DNA of 47,632 nucleotides from JBCDCB01 sp039182735 (lineage in GTDB: Bacteria > Planctomycetota > Phycisphaerae > Phycisphaerales > UBA1924). The DNA lies in contig JBCDCB010000027.1 of assembly GCA_039182735.1 (NCBI GenBank), positions 1 to 47,632 of the forward strand, read 5' to 3'. Within the stretch, counting starts at the first letter, position 1. The number at the start of each line of letters is the position of its first letter. The notes beneath the pieces were generated by a model. That model did no database searches. It saw only the letters and a list, made by a program, of their open reading frames with translations, and was not told where the DNA came from. Position numbers and translations under genes: made by a program. Below are positions 15,766 through 26,416 of the stretch, piece by piece.

Positions 15766-16696
15766 ACGTCTTCTCGCCACGACACGCTCCCAGCACGCGC
15801 TCCACCGCGTCGTCGGTGGACGTCTCGGGCATCGCCAGCCACACGCTGGCCGGCGTGCTGCGGAGCCGGCGGAGCCACGTCCGCTGGTTCTTTGCGAACC
15901 GGCGCGTCTCGATCTTCACACGCTCGATCGCCTCGTCCAGCGTGCAGTGCCCCTCAAGGTGCGCGACGAGTTGCTTGTAGCCGATCGCCTCACGCGCTTG
16001 CGGCCCGAGCACGCCCCGCGTCCACAGCCCGCGCACCTCTTCGACGAGGCCGTCGCGCACCATCTGCTTCACCCGCGCGTTGATGCGTCCGTTCACCTGC
16101 CCGTGCCCCCAGTCGAGCCCGACGAGCAGGCGGTCGGTGCGCGCGCGCCCGCTGTCCCACTCGGTCTGCCACTGAGAGATCGCCTTGCCGGTCAAACGAA
16201 ACACTTCGAGCGCACGGATGGTTCGCCGATCGTCGTTGGGGTGGATCCGCGTCGCGGCGTGCGGATCGACGCGTTCCAGTTCCGCGCGCCGCTCCGATCT
16301 GGGCAGCGCGGCGAGCTCGGCGCGCAGGCCTTCGTCCGCACCCGGTCCGTCGAACATCCCCTCGAGGAGGGCTTTGGCGTAGAGGTGCGTCCCGCCGACG
16401 ACGATGGGCAGGCCGCCGCGGGCGCGGATGTCGTCGATGATCGGTTCCGCGACGCGCAGCCACCGCTCGACGTTGTACGACTCGCGGGGCTCTTCCACGT
16501 CGATCAGATGGTGCGGGACGCGCGCGCGCTCCTCCGCACTCGGCTTCGCCGTCCCGATGTCCATGCCTCGAAAGACCTGCATCGAGTCGGCGCTCACGAT
16601 CTCGGCGAGCGCACCGACGCGCTCCGCCAGCGCCATCGCCAGCGCCGACTTCCCGCCCCCCGTCGGGCCCACGATGATCGGGAACCTCTGTAGCAT
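15764..16696 (-). CDS. miaA: tRNA dimethylallyltransferase
   Basis: 310 residues, standard length. Adds the dimethylallyl group to A37 of tRNAs reading UNN codons. P-loop GPTGGGKSALAMALA at the N-terminus, DSMQVFRGMDIGTAKPS, HHLIDVEEPRESYNVERW, the GGTHLYAKALLEG loop and the C-terminal AIGYKQLVAHLEG and RRFAKNQRTWLR segments are all present. Transcribed divergently from pgk across a 95-base gap; no mutL or hfq neighbour as in enterobacteria. Confidence 0.95.
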   Translation of the reverse strand: MLQRFPIIVGPTGGGKSALAMALAERVGALAEIVSADSMQVFRGMDIGTAKPSAEERARVPHHLIDVEEPRESYNVERWLRVAEPIIDDIRARGGLPIVVGGTHLYAKALLEGMFDGPGADEGLRAELAALPRSERRAELERVDPHAATRIHPNDDRRTIRALEVFRLTGKAISQWQTEWDSGRARTDRLLVGLDWGHGQVNGRINARVKQMVRDGLVEEVRGLWTRGVLGPQAREAIGYKQLVAHLEGHCTLDEAIERVKIETRRFAKNQRTWLRRLRSTPASVWLAMPETSTDDAVERVLGACRGEKT

Positions 16697-16791
16697 GCAC
16701 GCCGGCGAGCCCCAGGGTCCAGGCGCTCGCGAGAGACCCGGAAACCCTACCCACCCGCGCGGGGCGATGCCCGCGCCGACGGAGCCCGACG

Positions 16792-18011
<1,220 letters not shown>

Positions 18012-18015
<4 letters not shown>

Positions 18016-19832
18016 CCGAGCCGCCCGACGCGGAACGAACCGCCCTCGCGCGACACGCGCTCATCGTCACCGCGGTGTGCGCGCTCGCTTTCGGGTGGGG
18101 GCTCACCACGCACGGGCTCACCAATTGGCAAGAGGCGATCCGCGTGGTCGTCGCGCGATCGATGCAGGCCGCCGGCGACTGGATCGTGCCCATCGTGGAC
18201 GGGCAGCCCTACCTCGCCAAGCCGCCGCTGATTTATTGGGCGCAGCTCGTGAGCGCCTCCATCCGCGGCGCGGAGGTTTCCATCTTCGATCTCCGCCTCG
18301 TCGTCGCGCTGAGCGGATGGATCGCAGCGCTGCTCACGCTCGTCGCCGCGCGCACAGTTCTCTTTGATGCACGTGCGCTCGATCCCGGCACCGCGCGGGC
18401 CCGGGCGCACAGCGCCGCGTTGTGGGCGGCGGTGCTGCTCGCGACGGGCGTGCTGCACGTGCGCTCCAGCCGCATCGGCGAACTCGACATCCTGCTCACG
18501 CCCTTCACCGTGCTCGGTGTGTGGGGGGTGTTCCGCGCGTGGCGCGCATCGCTGGGCGGCGCGCGGGTGGATTGGCTGGGTATCGCGCTCGCCTGCGTTG
18601 GCAGCGCCGGCGCCGCCCTGACCAAGGGCCCGCCGGGGGTGCTCACGCTGCTGCTCGCGGGGTACGGGGGGATCGCGCTGCACGCCGCCTTCGGCTCGCA
18701 CATCGCATCGCCGCGCGGGGCGTTCAAGTGGGTGCCGCTCGTGTGCGCACTCGCCGGCGCGCTGGCGGGCGGGTATGCGGCGTCGCGCGACGCGGACGAC
18801 CTCCGCGCCTGGATCGGCGCGCTGCTTATCGCGTGCTGCACCGGGTCCGCGGCGTGGCTCGTCGCCCGCTTTGTGCAGCCGCAACGCCTGAAAGAGCTGC
18901 TCCGTGCCTGGTGGCGCACGGGGCTGCCGCTGGCGATCCTCGCGAGCGTGGGCGTGCTGGCGGTGTGGTCCGCGGGCGTGGCGCGTTCGATCGGCGCCGA
19001 GGCGATCGAGCAATCGCTCAACGCCGAGGTCAGCGAGAACGTGCGCGTGCTGCGCGCGACCGCGCCGATCCGGAACTTCGAAGGCATGCTCTACGCGGTC
19101 GGCCTCGGCTCGGGCGCGATGCTCGCCGCGCTGGTCTGGATCCTGAAAGACCGCCCGCGCCTGCCGCTCGGCGCGTGGACGCTCGCAGGGTGGGTCGGGC
19201 TCACCTTCGTGGCGTTCTCGACGCTCGGGACGGGCTCGAGCCGGTACCTCACGCCGGTGTGGTCGGGCGTCGCGATGCTCGGCGCGCTGTGGCTCGTCGA
19301 ACTCTTCCACGATCGACCGGGCCTCGCAAGGCGACTTCGTCCGGCGCTCGCGGTGCTGGTCGCGCTGCTCGCGCTGGGGCAGGGCGTGTGGTACGCGATC
19401 GGGCGCGAGGTCTATGCCGCCCATCGATCGCCGCGCGACTTCATCGCGGCATTGCAAGAGGCGTCGGTCCCGCTGACGCCGGAGCGTGTGAAGTCGATCG
19501 ACTTCTGGACGGCGGCGGTGGAGTATTACGTCGGCGGGTACGTCGAGCCGCTCCGGCTGGAGGGGTACGGGTTCGATTCGCCGCTGCCGGCGGAGCACGC
19601 GGCGGACGCCGCGCAGCGCGCCACGGGCGACGACCCCTACGTGCTGCTCGTGCGCGCGCTGCCGACCAACGAGGCGGGCGAGCCCCGAGCGCTCGACGCG
19701 CTGCGTGACGCGGGCTGGCGGATCGGCGAGCGCCTGCCCGCGGAGGCCTCCTCGTTCCGCATCGAGGGGGGCGATATCCCGATCTCGGCCTACTCGGCCT
19801 TCCCGGCAGAGCGGCGCTCCGAACCCCAATAG
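18012..19832 (+). CDS. ArnT/PMT-like membrane glycosyltransferase (GT39/GT83 type)
   Basis: 606 residues from GTG 18012 coupled to the pgk stop. About a dozen hydrophobic helices. The first periplasmic loop has the family hallmark: NWQEAIRVVVARSMQAAGDW followed by PIVDGQPYLAKPPLIYW, with an acidic Glu in place of the usual D-E pair, and a later RIGELDILLTPF segment. Such enzymes move a sugar from a polyprenyl-phosphate donor to lipid A or protein on the outer face of the cytoplasmic membrane. The C-terminal ~100 residues are soluble. Acceptor cannot be inferred; the overlap with pgk has no obvious metabolic logic. Confidence 0.82.
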
Positions 19833-19859
19833 ACTGCTGAAGAACCGGAGGTCCCCGCC

Positions 19860-21023
19860 ATGTCCCAACGCATCACGATGAAGTCCCTGCTCTACAACAT
19901 GTCCAAGACCGACGCCTCCGACCTGCACCTCAAGGTGGGGCTCGCGCCGACCTACCGCATTGCGGGCGAACTGCGTCAGCCCGCCGGGCTCCCCGAGCTC
20001 ACGGCGGAGGACACCGAACGCCTGCTCATGGAAATCATCCCCGACGGTCGGCGGGCCGACTTCGACCGCCAAGGCGACCTCGACTTCTCGACGTTCGTCA
20101 TGGTCGAGAAGGAAGAGGACCACGACCCCGCCGATGGCCCGAGGCGACCCGACCGGTTCCGCTGCAACGTCTTCCGCGCCGGCGGCGCGATGCACGCCGC
20201 GATCCGACGGGTGAAGCCGGACATCCCGACGTTCGAATCGCTCAACCTCCCGAAGGCGTACTCGAAGGTCTCGGAGAACGTACACGAGGGGCTCGTGCTT
20301 GTGATCGGCGTGACCGGGTCGGGCAAGTCCACCACGCTCGCCTGCATGCTCGAGCACATCAACCAGATCCGCGCCGTGAACATCGTGACGATCGAGGACC
20401 CGGTCGAGTACCAGCTGCACCCGGCCAAGTCGGTCATCAGCCAGCGCGAGATCGGGACCGATGTGCCGACCTATGCCGACGCGCTCAAATACGCGGTGCG
20501 CCAAGACCCCGACGTCATCTTCATCGGCGAGCTGCGCGACCACGACACGGTGCTCGCGGCGGTGCAGGCGGCGGAGACGGGGCACCTTGTCTTCGGGTCG
20601 CTCCACGCCGCCGACACCATGCAGTGCTTCAGCCGCGTCGTCGAGTTCTTCCCCCAGCACGAGCACGACTTCATACGTGCGGCGCTCTCGTCGTCGTTCC
20701 AAGCCGGGCTTGCGCAGCGTCTGCTGCCGGCGAACAAGGACACCGCCGGCACCGGCGTCGTCCCGGCGTGCGAGGTCCTGCTCGCCAACCCGACGGTGCG
20801 CGAGCTGATCCGCGACGGCGAGGACGCCTCGCTTCCCGCCGTCATCAACGCCTCGACCACCGACGGCATGCAGTCGTTCACGCACGCGTTGGCCGAACTG
20901 GTCGATCGCGAGTACGTCTCGCTGCAGACGGCGCTGGAGTACGCCCCGAGCCGCGAGGCGCTCGAGAGCCGGCTCAAGGGCGTGGAGGTCCGCGCCTCGA
21001 CCCTTGTTGGCAAGATGCGCTAA
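19860..21023 (+). CDS. pilT: PilT-type twitching-motility ATPase
   Basis: 387 residues, near the usual PilT size. A hexameric secretion-type ATPase that normally drives pilus retraction. N-terminal PAS-like domain with MSKTDASDLHLKVGLAPTYR; Walker A GVTGSGKS at 150-157; Asp box EDPVEYQLHPAKSVISQREIG from 180; Walker B DVIFIGELRD at 218-227; His box HLVFGSLHAADT from 242. The acidic insert EKEEDHDPADGP around residues 83-94 is not typical. The AIRLIP-like element reads AIRRVKPDIPTFESL. GGAGG sits 8 bases before ATG. No pilA, pilB or pilC is nearby, so PilT versus PilU or another role is undecided. Confidence 0.88.
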   Translation: MSQRITMKSLLYNMSKTDASDLHLKVGLAPTYRIAGELRQPAGLPELTAEDTERLLMEIIPDGRRADFDRQGDLDFSTFVMVEKEEDHDPADGPRRPDRFRCNVFRAGGAMHAAIRRVKPDIPTFESLNLPKAYSKVSENVHEGLVLVIGVTGSGKSTTLACMLEHINQIRAVNIVTIEDPVEYQLHPAKSVISQREIGTDVPTYADALKYAVRQDPDVIFIGELRDHDTVLAAVQAAETGHLVFGSLHAADTMQCFSRVVEFFPQHEHDFIRAALSSSFQAGLAQRLLPANKDTAGTGVVPACEVLLANPTVRELIRDGEDASLPAVINASTTDGMQSFTHALAELVDREYVSLQTALEYAPSREALESRLKGVEVRASTLVGKMR

Positions 21024-21197
21024 CCATCTGTCAGTGCTTGTGTTGTGTGGTTTTGATGGCCGTGGCGCGCCCGTGCGGTGGCGAGAACCGCCCGCGTTCG
21101 TCGATGAACCGGGTACGATGCCGACCCGCGCGCACCGGTCTGCCCCCTGCGACGCTCCCGTGAGCGGCGCCCCGGCGCGTCTGCGAAAGGACCGCGA

Positions 21198-22007
21198 TTG
21201 ACCACCGCTGACGCACGAGCCGTTCCACTCCGCTTGGGACGTTGGATCCTCGATCGGAGGCTCGAAGAAGCGCCCCTCGGCGAGTGCTGGCTCGCGCGAC
21301 ACATCGATTGCTTTGAGCCCGTTGCGGCGGTCCGCCTCGACGAGCCCACGCCCGAGAACATCGATCTCGACGAGCGTCTGGGCCGGCTCGCGTCCGTCGA
21401 ACTCGCCCACACGCAGCACGTGATCGCGCTGGAACGCGATGAGGACGACCGTCCCTGGGTCATCGCGGAGTACACCGGGCATCACGCCGGCGTCGTCCGG
21501 TTGCCCGATGTGCTCGCCGAGCGCGAGGGCGGCAGGCTCTCGCCGAATGAAGCGCTCCAAGCGACGCTGCAACTGCTCGAAGCCTTCGCCGACGCCGAGG
21601 CGTCCGGGGTGGAGCACGGTGCCCCATCGATCGAAGAGGTGCTGATCGACCGTCTCGGCAAGGTCCGCGTCGAGCTGTTCGGCGTGCGATCGTGCCTGCA
21701 GAACAGCCGATCGGTGTCGAACGACGTGGGCGACCTCGTCGCGCAGATCGCCCGGATCGGCTACCGATCGCTCACCGGCATGGACGCGGGCGACGGCGCG
21801 ATCGCCCCTGCCCGCCTCGTCAAGCAGACCCCGAGGCACTTCGATCGCTGGCTGCGGCTGGCGCTCGACCCGATCGAGGGGTTCCGAAGCGTGCGTGAGG
21901 CGCACGCGGCCCTCGCGGACGAAGCCGGCGCGGCTGGTCCGGAAACCGGTGTCCGCCCCGTGAGGCTGGTCCAGCGGGTGATGAGCCGATCCGCCGGGCG
22001 ACGCTGA
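21198..22007 (+). CDS. Protein pseudokinase
   Basis: 269 residues from TTG 21198 (AAAGGA 6 bases upstream). The whole length aligns by eye with a Hanks-type kinase domain, but catalytic residues are replaced: N-lobe GRWILDRRLEEAPLGECWLA lacks the Gly-rich loop pattern; the ATP-anchoring Lys of VAVK is Arg46 in VAAVR; the catalytic loop HRDLKPENVLID reads HGAPSIEEVLID (His140, Asp to Ala142, Asn to Glu147); DFG reads LFG at 160-162. C-lobe landmarks survive: DVGDLVAQIARIGYRSLTG. It therefore should not phosphorylate and more likely binds a partner or ligand. It lies between pilT and a TPR protein. Confidence 0.7.
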   Translation: MTTADARAVPLRLGRWILDRRLEEAPLGECWLARHIDCFEPVAAVRLDEPTPENIDLDERLGRLASVELAHTQHVIALERDEDDRPWVIAEYTGHHAGVVRLPDVLAEREGGRLSPNEALQATLQLLEAFADAEASGVEHGAPSIEEVLIDRLGKVRVELFGVRSCLQNSRSVSNDVGDLVAQIARIGYRSLTGMDAGDGAIAPARLVKQTPRHFDRWLRLALDPIEGFRSVREAHAALADEAGAAGPETGVRPVRLVQRVMSRSAGRR

Positions 22008-22069
22008 GCCCCGAACAACGTTCCGAGAAGCGGGCCGATCGTCGCGGTCTCGAAAAAGAAGTCGAGAAA

Positions 22070-22092
22070 GGCGCGCGTGTTGGGCGCGCGCC
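22070..22092 (+). terminator. GC-rich hairpin after the pseudokinase gene
   Basis: GGCGCGCG / CGCGCGCC with a 7-base loop, 62 bases after the stop at 22007. There is no U tract on either strand, so it is a weak terminator candidate at best. Confidence 0.3.
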
Positions 22093-22192
22093 GGGTGCGT
22101 CGCCCCGCACCGCCGTTATGATTCCCCCAGTCCCCGTGCGGGCCGGTCCGCGCGGTGGGGAGCCCGCAACCCCGCGCTTGGGTCTTCGAGCG

Positions 22193-23542
22193 ATGAGCGA
22201 CTGGTTCGAAGCCGAACACCATGTGGAACGCGCGCACGAGGCGTACGAAGCCGGGTTATGGGACCGCGCCGAGAGCGAGCTGCGCCAGGCACTGGCGCTG
22301 AACCCGTATCAGGCGGAGTGGTACTTCAACCTCGGGCTGACGCTCGATGCCGCGGGGCGGTGCGCCGAGGCGCTCGACGCATTCCAGCACGCGCTGGATC
22401 TGGATCCGGACGACGTCCAGACGCTGGCTTCGCTCGGGGCGACGGCCCTTCGTGCCGACAAGCCCGAGCTCGCGCTCGAGTGGCTCACGCGCGCCCGCGA
22501 GAAGGAGCCCACGCGGGTCGAGACGCTCGCGTTCTTGATCGATGCGTACGCACGGCTCGACCGTCACGAAGACGCCGAGGCGGTGTACTACGAGGGCCTG
22601 CACCTCGATGCCGACCATCCGCTGCTCTACGCGAACATGGCCGAGTCGCTCATCGATCGCAACGAGCTGCCAAAGGCGGTGCACTGCCTGCGCGAGGCGG
22701 CGGCGCGCGACCCCGGGATGGCGCGCATCCACGCTCGGCTCGCCGACGCCTACGCCGACATGGGCCGGCTCGAGCGTGCCCGCCAGCTCTACCTGTGCGA
22801 ACTGCGCACGAACCCGGGCGATCTGGAGACACTGCTCGACCTCGGGTCGCTGCTCGTCGAGATGAACCGCCTCGCGGAAGCGGGGGAGAAGTTCCGGCGT
22901 GTGCTCGAACTCGACAGCGCCAACGTCGATGCGCACTTCTCGCTCGGCGATCTCGCGCTGCGTCAGGCGCGTCACCACGACGCGGAGCGCTCGCTCGGGC
23001 TCGTGATGCGCCTCGACCCGGAGTACCCGCATGTCCGCCGGCGTCTCGCGCGCCTGTGGCTCGATCGCGGGGAACTGCTCGAAGCGCGGCGGTTGCTCCG
23101 CCGAGAGATGCGCGACGTGCGGGCGACGCCCGCCGACTTCGCGGTCGAGGACCTGATCGAACTCGGTGAACTTCTGCTCGATGCGCGATTGGCGCGAGAT
23201 TCGATCGCGGTTTGGACGATCGTTGCCGAGCGCCGCCCGCGCGACGCCGAGGCGTGGCACCACCTCTCGGTCGCGTGCTTCCAGACGGGCGAGCTCAACC
23301 GTGGGCTTGCGGCGGGTCGGCGCGCCGTGCGCCTGCGTCCGCGCTCGCCGCGCACGCTGCACAACCTGGCGCTTGCGAGCGTGCAGCAGGGTCAGCTCGA
23401 CCGCGCCGCGTCGTACATCCGCAAGGCGAGCCGCATCGAGCCGGACGACCACGCGCTGCGTCGCCTGCGCCTGACGCTCTGGCTGCACCGATTCGCGGGT
23501 TTGATCGGGTCGCTGCCCGTCGGCTCGCGCCGCCGGCGCTGA
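22193..23542 (+). CDS. Tetratricopeptide repeat protein
   Basis: 449 residues from ATG 22193 (MSDWFEAE); an earlier ATG at 22118 gives a Pro/Arg-rich extension without homology. Roughly twelve consecutive TPR units spaced 34 residues apart cover almost the whole chain, e.g. AYEAGLWDRAESELRQALAL, EWYFNLGLTLDAAGRCAEAL and LHNLALASVQQGQLDRAASY. No signal peptide or membrane helix is clear; the end is a basic GSRRRR. A scaffold for protein-protein contacts. It follows the pseudokinase on the same strand after 185 bases and converges on trpB with five bases between stops. Confidence 0.85.
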   Translation: MSDWFEAEHHVERAHEAYEAGLWDRAESELRQALALNPYQAEWYFNLGLTLDAAGRCAEALDAFQHALDLDPDDVQTLASLGATALRADKPELALEWLTRAREKEPTRVETLAFLIDAYARLDRHEDAEAVYYEGLHLDADHPLLYANMAESLIDRNELPKAVHCLREAAARDPGMARIHARLADAYADMGRLERARQLYLCELRTNPGDLETLLDLGSLLVEMNRLAEAGEKFRRVLELDSANVDAHFSLGDLALRQARHHDAERSLGLVMRLDPEYPHVRRRLARLWLDRGELLEARRLLRREMRDVRATPADFAVEDLIELGELLLDARLARDSIAVWTIVAERRPRDAEAWHHLSVACFQTGELNRGLAAGRRAVRLRPRSPRTLHNLALASVQQGQLDRAASYIRKASRIEPDDHALRRLRLTLWLHRFAGLIGSLPVGSRRRR

Positions 23543-23547
23543 GGCGC

Positions 23548-24783
23548 TCAGTCCTCTTTCGAGAGATCGATCAGGCGGGCGGCTTCGTCCACGTCCTTGT
23601 CGCCGCGCCCCGACAGGTTCACGAGCACGTGTGCGCTCGCCGGCAGGCGCGAGGCGCGCCCGATCGCGTCGGCGATCGCGTGTGAGGTCTCGAGCGCCGG
23701 CAGGATGCCCTCGGCCCGCCCCAGCACCTGCATCGCCTCGAGCGCCGTCGCGTCGTCGATCGCGGTGTACGTCACGCGCCCGCTGTCTTTCCAGTAGGCG
23801 TGCTCGGGCCCGACGCCGGGGTAATCGAGCCCCGCGCTGCACGAATGCACGTCGCGCGTCTGGCCCTGGTCGTCCTGCAGCACGTACGAAAGCGATCCGT
23901 GCAGCACGCCGGGCTCGCCGAACGAGAGCGGCGCGGCGTGGTCCCCGGCGTTCGATCCGCGACCGCCTGCTTCGACGCCCACGAGCTCGACACCAGCATC
24001 GTCAACAAACGGGTAGAAGATCCCCGCAGCGTTCGATCCGCCGCCCACGCAGGCGACAACGCAGTCTGGCAGCGCGCCGAATGTCTCGAGGCACTGCGCG
24101 CGTGCTTCGACGCCGATCACCTTCTGAAAGTCACGCACGATCATCGGGAAAGGGTGCGGCCCGACGACCGACCCGATGATGTAGTGCGTGCGATCGACCG
24201 AGCCCATCCAGTCGCGCATCGCCTCGTTGGTTGCGTCCTTCAGCGTGCGCGTCCCGCCCTCGACCGGCACGACCCGTGCGCCGAGCAGTTCCATACGCAC
24301 GACGTTGAGGTGCTGGCGGCGCACGTCCTCGGCGCCCATGTAGACGTCGCATTCGAGCCCGAGGTGGGCCGCGGCGGTCGCCGACGCAACGCCGTGCTGC
24401 CCCGCGCCGGTCTCCGCGATGATGCGCGGCTTGCCCATGCGCTTGGTGAGCAGCGCCTGCCCGATGGTGTTGTTGATCTTGTGTGCGCCGGTGTGCGCGA
24501 GGTCCTCGCGCTTGAGCCAGATCGTCGCGCCGTGCTCTGCGCTCGCGCGCTCGCGTGCGAGCTGGGTCAATCGCTCGGCACGGTAGAGGGGCGTCGGTCG
24601 CCCGACGAACGTGCGGAGCAGCTCGTTGACGTCGTCGAGGAACGACGGGTCGCGCATCGCGTCGTGGTACGCCGATTCGAGCTGTCGCAGCGCCGCGACG
24701 AGCGTCTCGGGGACGTACGTCCCGCCGAAGCGGCCGAACCGCCCGCGTGCGTCGGGGACACTCGATGTTGCCGGCTGGACCAT
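23548..24783 (-). CDS. trpB: Tryptophan synthase beta chain
   Basis: 411 residues from ATG 24783. Condenses indole with serine via PLP. Conserved blocks: GRFGRFGGTYVPETLVAAL at the N-terminus, RPTPLYRAERL, KREDLAHTGAHKINN with the PLP lysine, AETGAGQHGVASA, CVGGGSNAAGIFYPF and VNLSGRGDKD near the end. A TTG at 24816 that overlaps the upstream stop (TTGA) is an alternative, coupled start adding 11 residues. No trpA or other trp gene is here, so the alpha subunit must be elsewhere. Confidence 0.94.
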   Translation of the reverse strand: MVQPATSSVPDARGRFGRFGGTYVPETLVAALRQLESAYHDAMRDPSFLDDVNELLRTFVGRPTPLYRAERLTQLARERASAEHGATIWLKREDLAHTGAHKINNTIGQALLTKRMGKPRIIAETGAGQHGVASATAAAHLGLECDVYMGAEDVRRQHLNVVRMELLGARVVPVEGGTRTLKDATNEAMRDWMGSVDRTHYIIGSVVGPHPFPMIVRDFQKVIGVEARAQCLETFGALPDCVVACVGGGSNAAGIFYPFVDDAGVELVGVEAGGRGSNAGDHAAPLSFGEPGVLHGSLSYVLQDDQGQTRDVHSCSAGLDYPGVGPEHAYWKDSGRVTYTAIDDATALEAMQVLGRAEGILPALETSHAIADAIGRASRLPASAHVLVNLSGRGDKDVDEAARLIDLSKED

Positions 24784-24812
24784 GCCCCCATCGTAGAAGG
24801 GTCGCGCGCTGT

Positions 24813-26261
24813 TCAATCGGGGGTGATGGGTGGGAGATCGTCCTTGCCGAGGGGCTCGGAGCGGGCCTCGGCGGCGAGATCATCGAGGTCGGTCTCGCGG
24901 GCGTGCGCGCGCTCGGAGTCATCGGCGGCCCGTTCGCCGGCGGCTTGGTTCACGAAGAGCAGGATGATCGCGCCGCTCAGGAAGAACGCCGCGAGCAGCA
25001 GCAGGGAAGCGACACGCCCGGAGGTCGCCGCGGTGAGCCCGAACGAGAGCACCCCGATGCACCCGGCGAGTTTGTAGACGAGGCCCCAGAGCCCGAAGAA
25101 CTCGGCGGTGCGGTGCGCGGGCGTGAGCGCGCCGACCATCGATCGGCTCGCGGTCCCGATGCCGCCCAGCCCGAGCCCGATGCCGTTGCCGACCATCCAC
25201 ACGGGCCACTCGGGCAGCGCGCTCGGATCCGGCGCGTTGGCGTGGATCGACGCCAGCCACGCGAGCCCGAGCGCGTTGGCCAGCCAGATCACGAGGTACG
25301 CGAGGATGGTGCGCTTGTGCCCGAAGCGGTCCTGGAACATCGCCGTCACGATGGCGGCGACGCCGGCGAGCACCGTCAGCTGCAGCGTGAAGCCCACGAG
25401 CTTGATGTTCTCGAACCCGAAGTCTTTGGCGAGCACACCGGCGAAGAAGACGATCACCTGCACGCCGAACCCGTAGACAAGGAACGCGGAGAAGAACGTC
25501 GCGAGCTGCCGGAAGTGGCTCGCTTCGCGGGCGGTTTCGCGGAGTCTCGTGAAGCCGATGCCGACGAGCGACGCGCCCGGGGGCAGCGGCGTGGGTTTGG
25601 CCTTCTCGCGCAGCACGATCGCGGTGGGCGTGGCCATCGCGAGGAACCACAAGCCCGCGAAGATGAAGATCGGGCGCCACTCGGGGACCTCATCGATGTT
25701 CAGCACGAACATCGCGCCGGCGACGATCGCCAGCAGCAGGAGCGCGCCCAGGTAGCCCATCGACCAGCCGATGCCGGAGACGCGCCCCATGTTCTGCCGC
25801 GTCGCGATCTCCGGCAGGAAGGAGGCGAGGAAGTTCTCACCGAGCTGGTACGCGACGTTCGCGGGGATGTAGAGCAGCATCGCCAGGGCGACGGCGCCCG
25901 CGGCGACGCCGGGCGTCGCGCGTCCATCGGGCACAAGCGCGAGCGCGCAGGTGCAGGCGACACACGCCATCCCGAGCCCGAGGAGCATGGGCTTCTTGAT
26001 CGCGCGGACGTCCCCGATGGCGCCGGCGAGGGGGCTGAGCAGCACGACGATCGCGAGGGAGATCGCGACGGTGATCGACCAGAGCATGTCGCCGGTGCCC
26101 TGATCGACGCCCGGTAAGCCGTCGCCGACGACGACCTCCTTGAAGAAGATCGGGAAGAGCAGGGTGTTGATGAGGAGTGTGAAGGACTGGTTCGCGAGGT
26201 CGAACATGCCCCAGGCGGTCACCTGAGCGGGGTTGGGGACGCCTCGGAGGGGGTTGAGCAC
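24813..26261 (-). CDS. MFS transporter, UMF1/Atg22-like family
   Basis: 482 residues from GTG 26261 (AAAGG about 9 bases upstream). Twelve hydrophobic segments. It has the family's start, WGMFDLANQSFTLLINTLLF, and the diagnostic loop FLPEIATRQNMGRVSGIGWS-MGYLG, together with GLGLGGIGTASRSMVGALTP in the second half. Members are related to fungal vacuolar effluxers and are generally uncharacterised exporters in bacteria. The C-terminal tail is acidic and cytoplasmic. It may be co-transcribed with trpB, which raises amino-acid efflux as a possibility only. Confidence 0.85.
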   Translation of the reverse strand: MLNPLRGVPNPAQVTAWGMFDLANQSFTLLINTLLFPIFFKEVVVGDGLPGVDQGTGDMLWSITVAISLAIVVLLSPLAGAIGDVRAIKKPMLLGLGMACVACTCALALVPDGRATPGVAAGAVALAMLLYIPANVAYQLGENFLASFLPEIATRQNMGRVSGIGWSMGYLGALLLLAIVAGAMFVLNIDEVPEWRPIFIFAGLWFLAMATPTAIVLREKAKPTPLPPGASLVGIGFTRLRETAREASHFRQLATFFSAFLVYGFGVQVIVFFAGVLAKDFGFENIKLVGFTLQLTVLAGVAAIVTAMFQDRFGHKRTILAYLVIWLANALGLAWLASIHANAPDPSALPEWPVWMVGNGIGLGLGGIGTASRSMVGALTPAHRTAEFFGLWGLVYKLAGCIGVLSFGLTAATSGRVASLLLLAAFFLSGAIILLFVNQAAGERAADDSERAHARETDLDDLAAEARSEPLGKDDLPPITPD

Positions 26262-26416
26262 GCGGTGGCCTTTCGGCGGGAAGGAAAGGGGTAGACTAGT
26301 GATTGGCGAAGGAGTCGCCCGAGTGTTGGCCGGCGCGTGCCGATGAGGCTCGGAGAGTCTTGACCGAACGCTTGCGAGTTCTTGGCGTTCCGGTTTCGTG
26401 ACGAGGAGCGAGCACG

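Noticed and set aside
23539..23551. CTGAG-GCG-CTCAG palindrome covering both stop codons of the TPR and trpB genes
   Set aside because: Five-base stem, no T tract; explained by two convergent stop codons close together.
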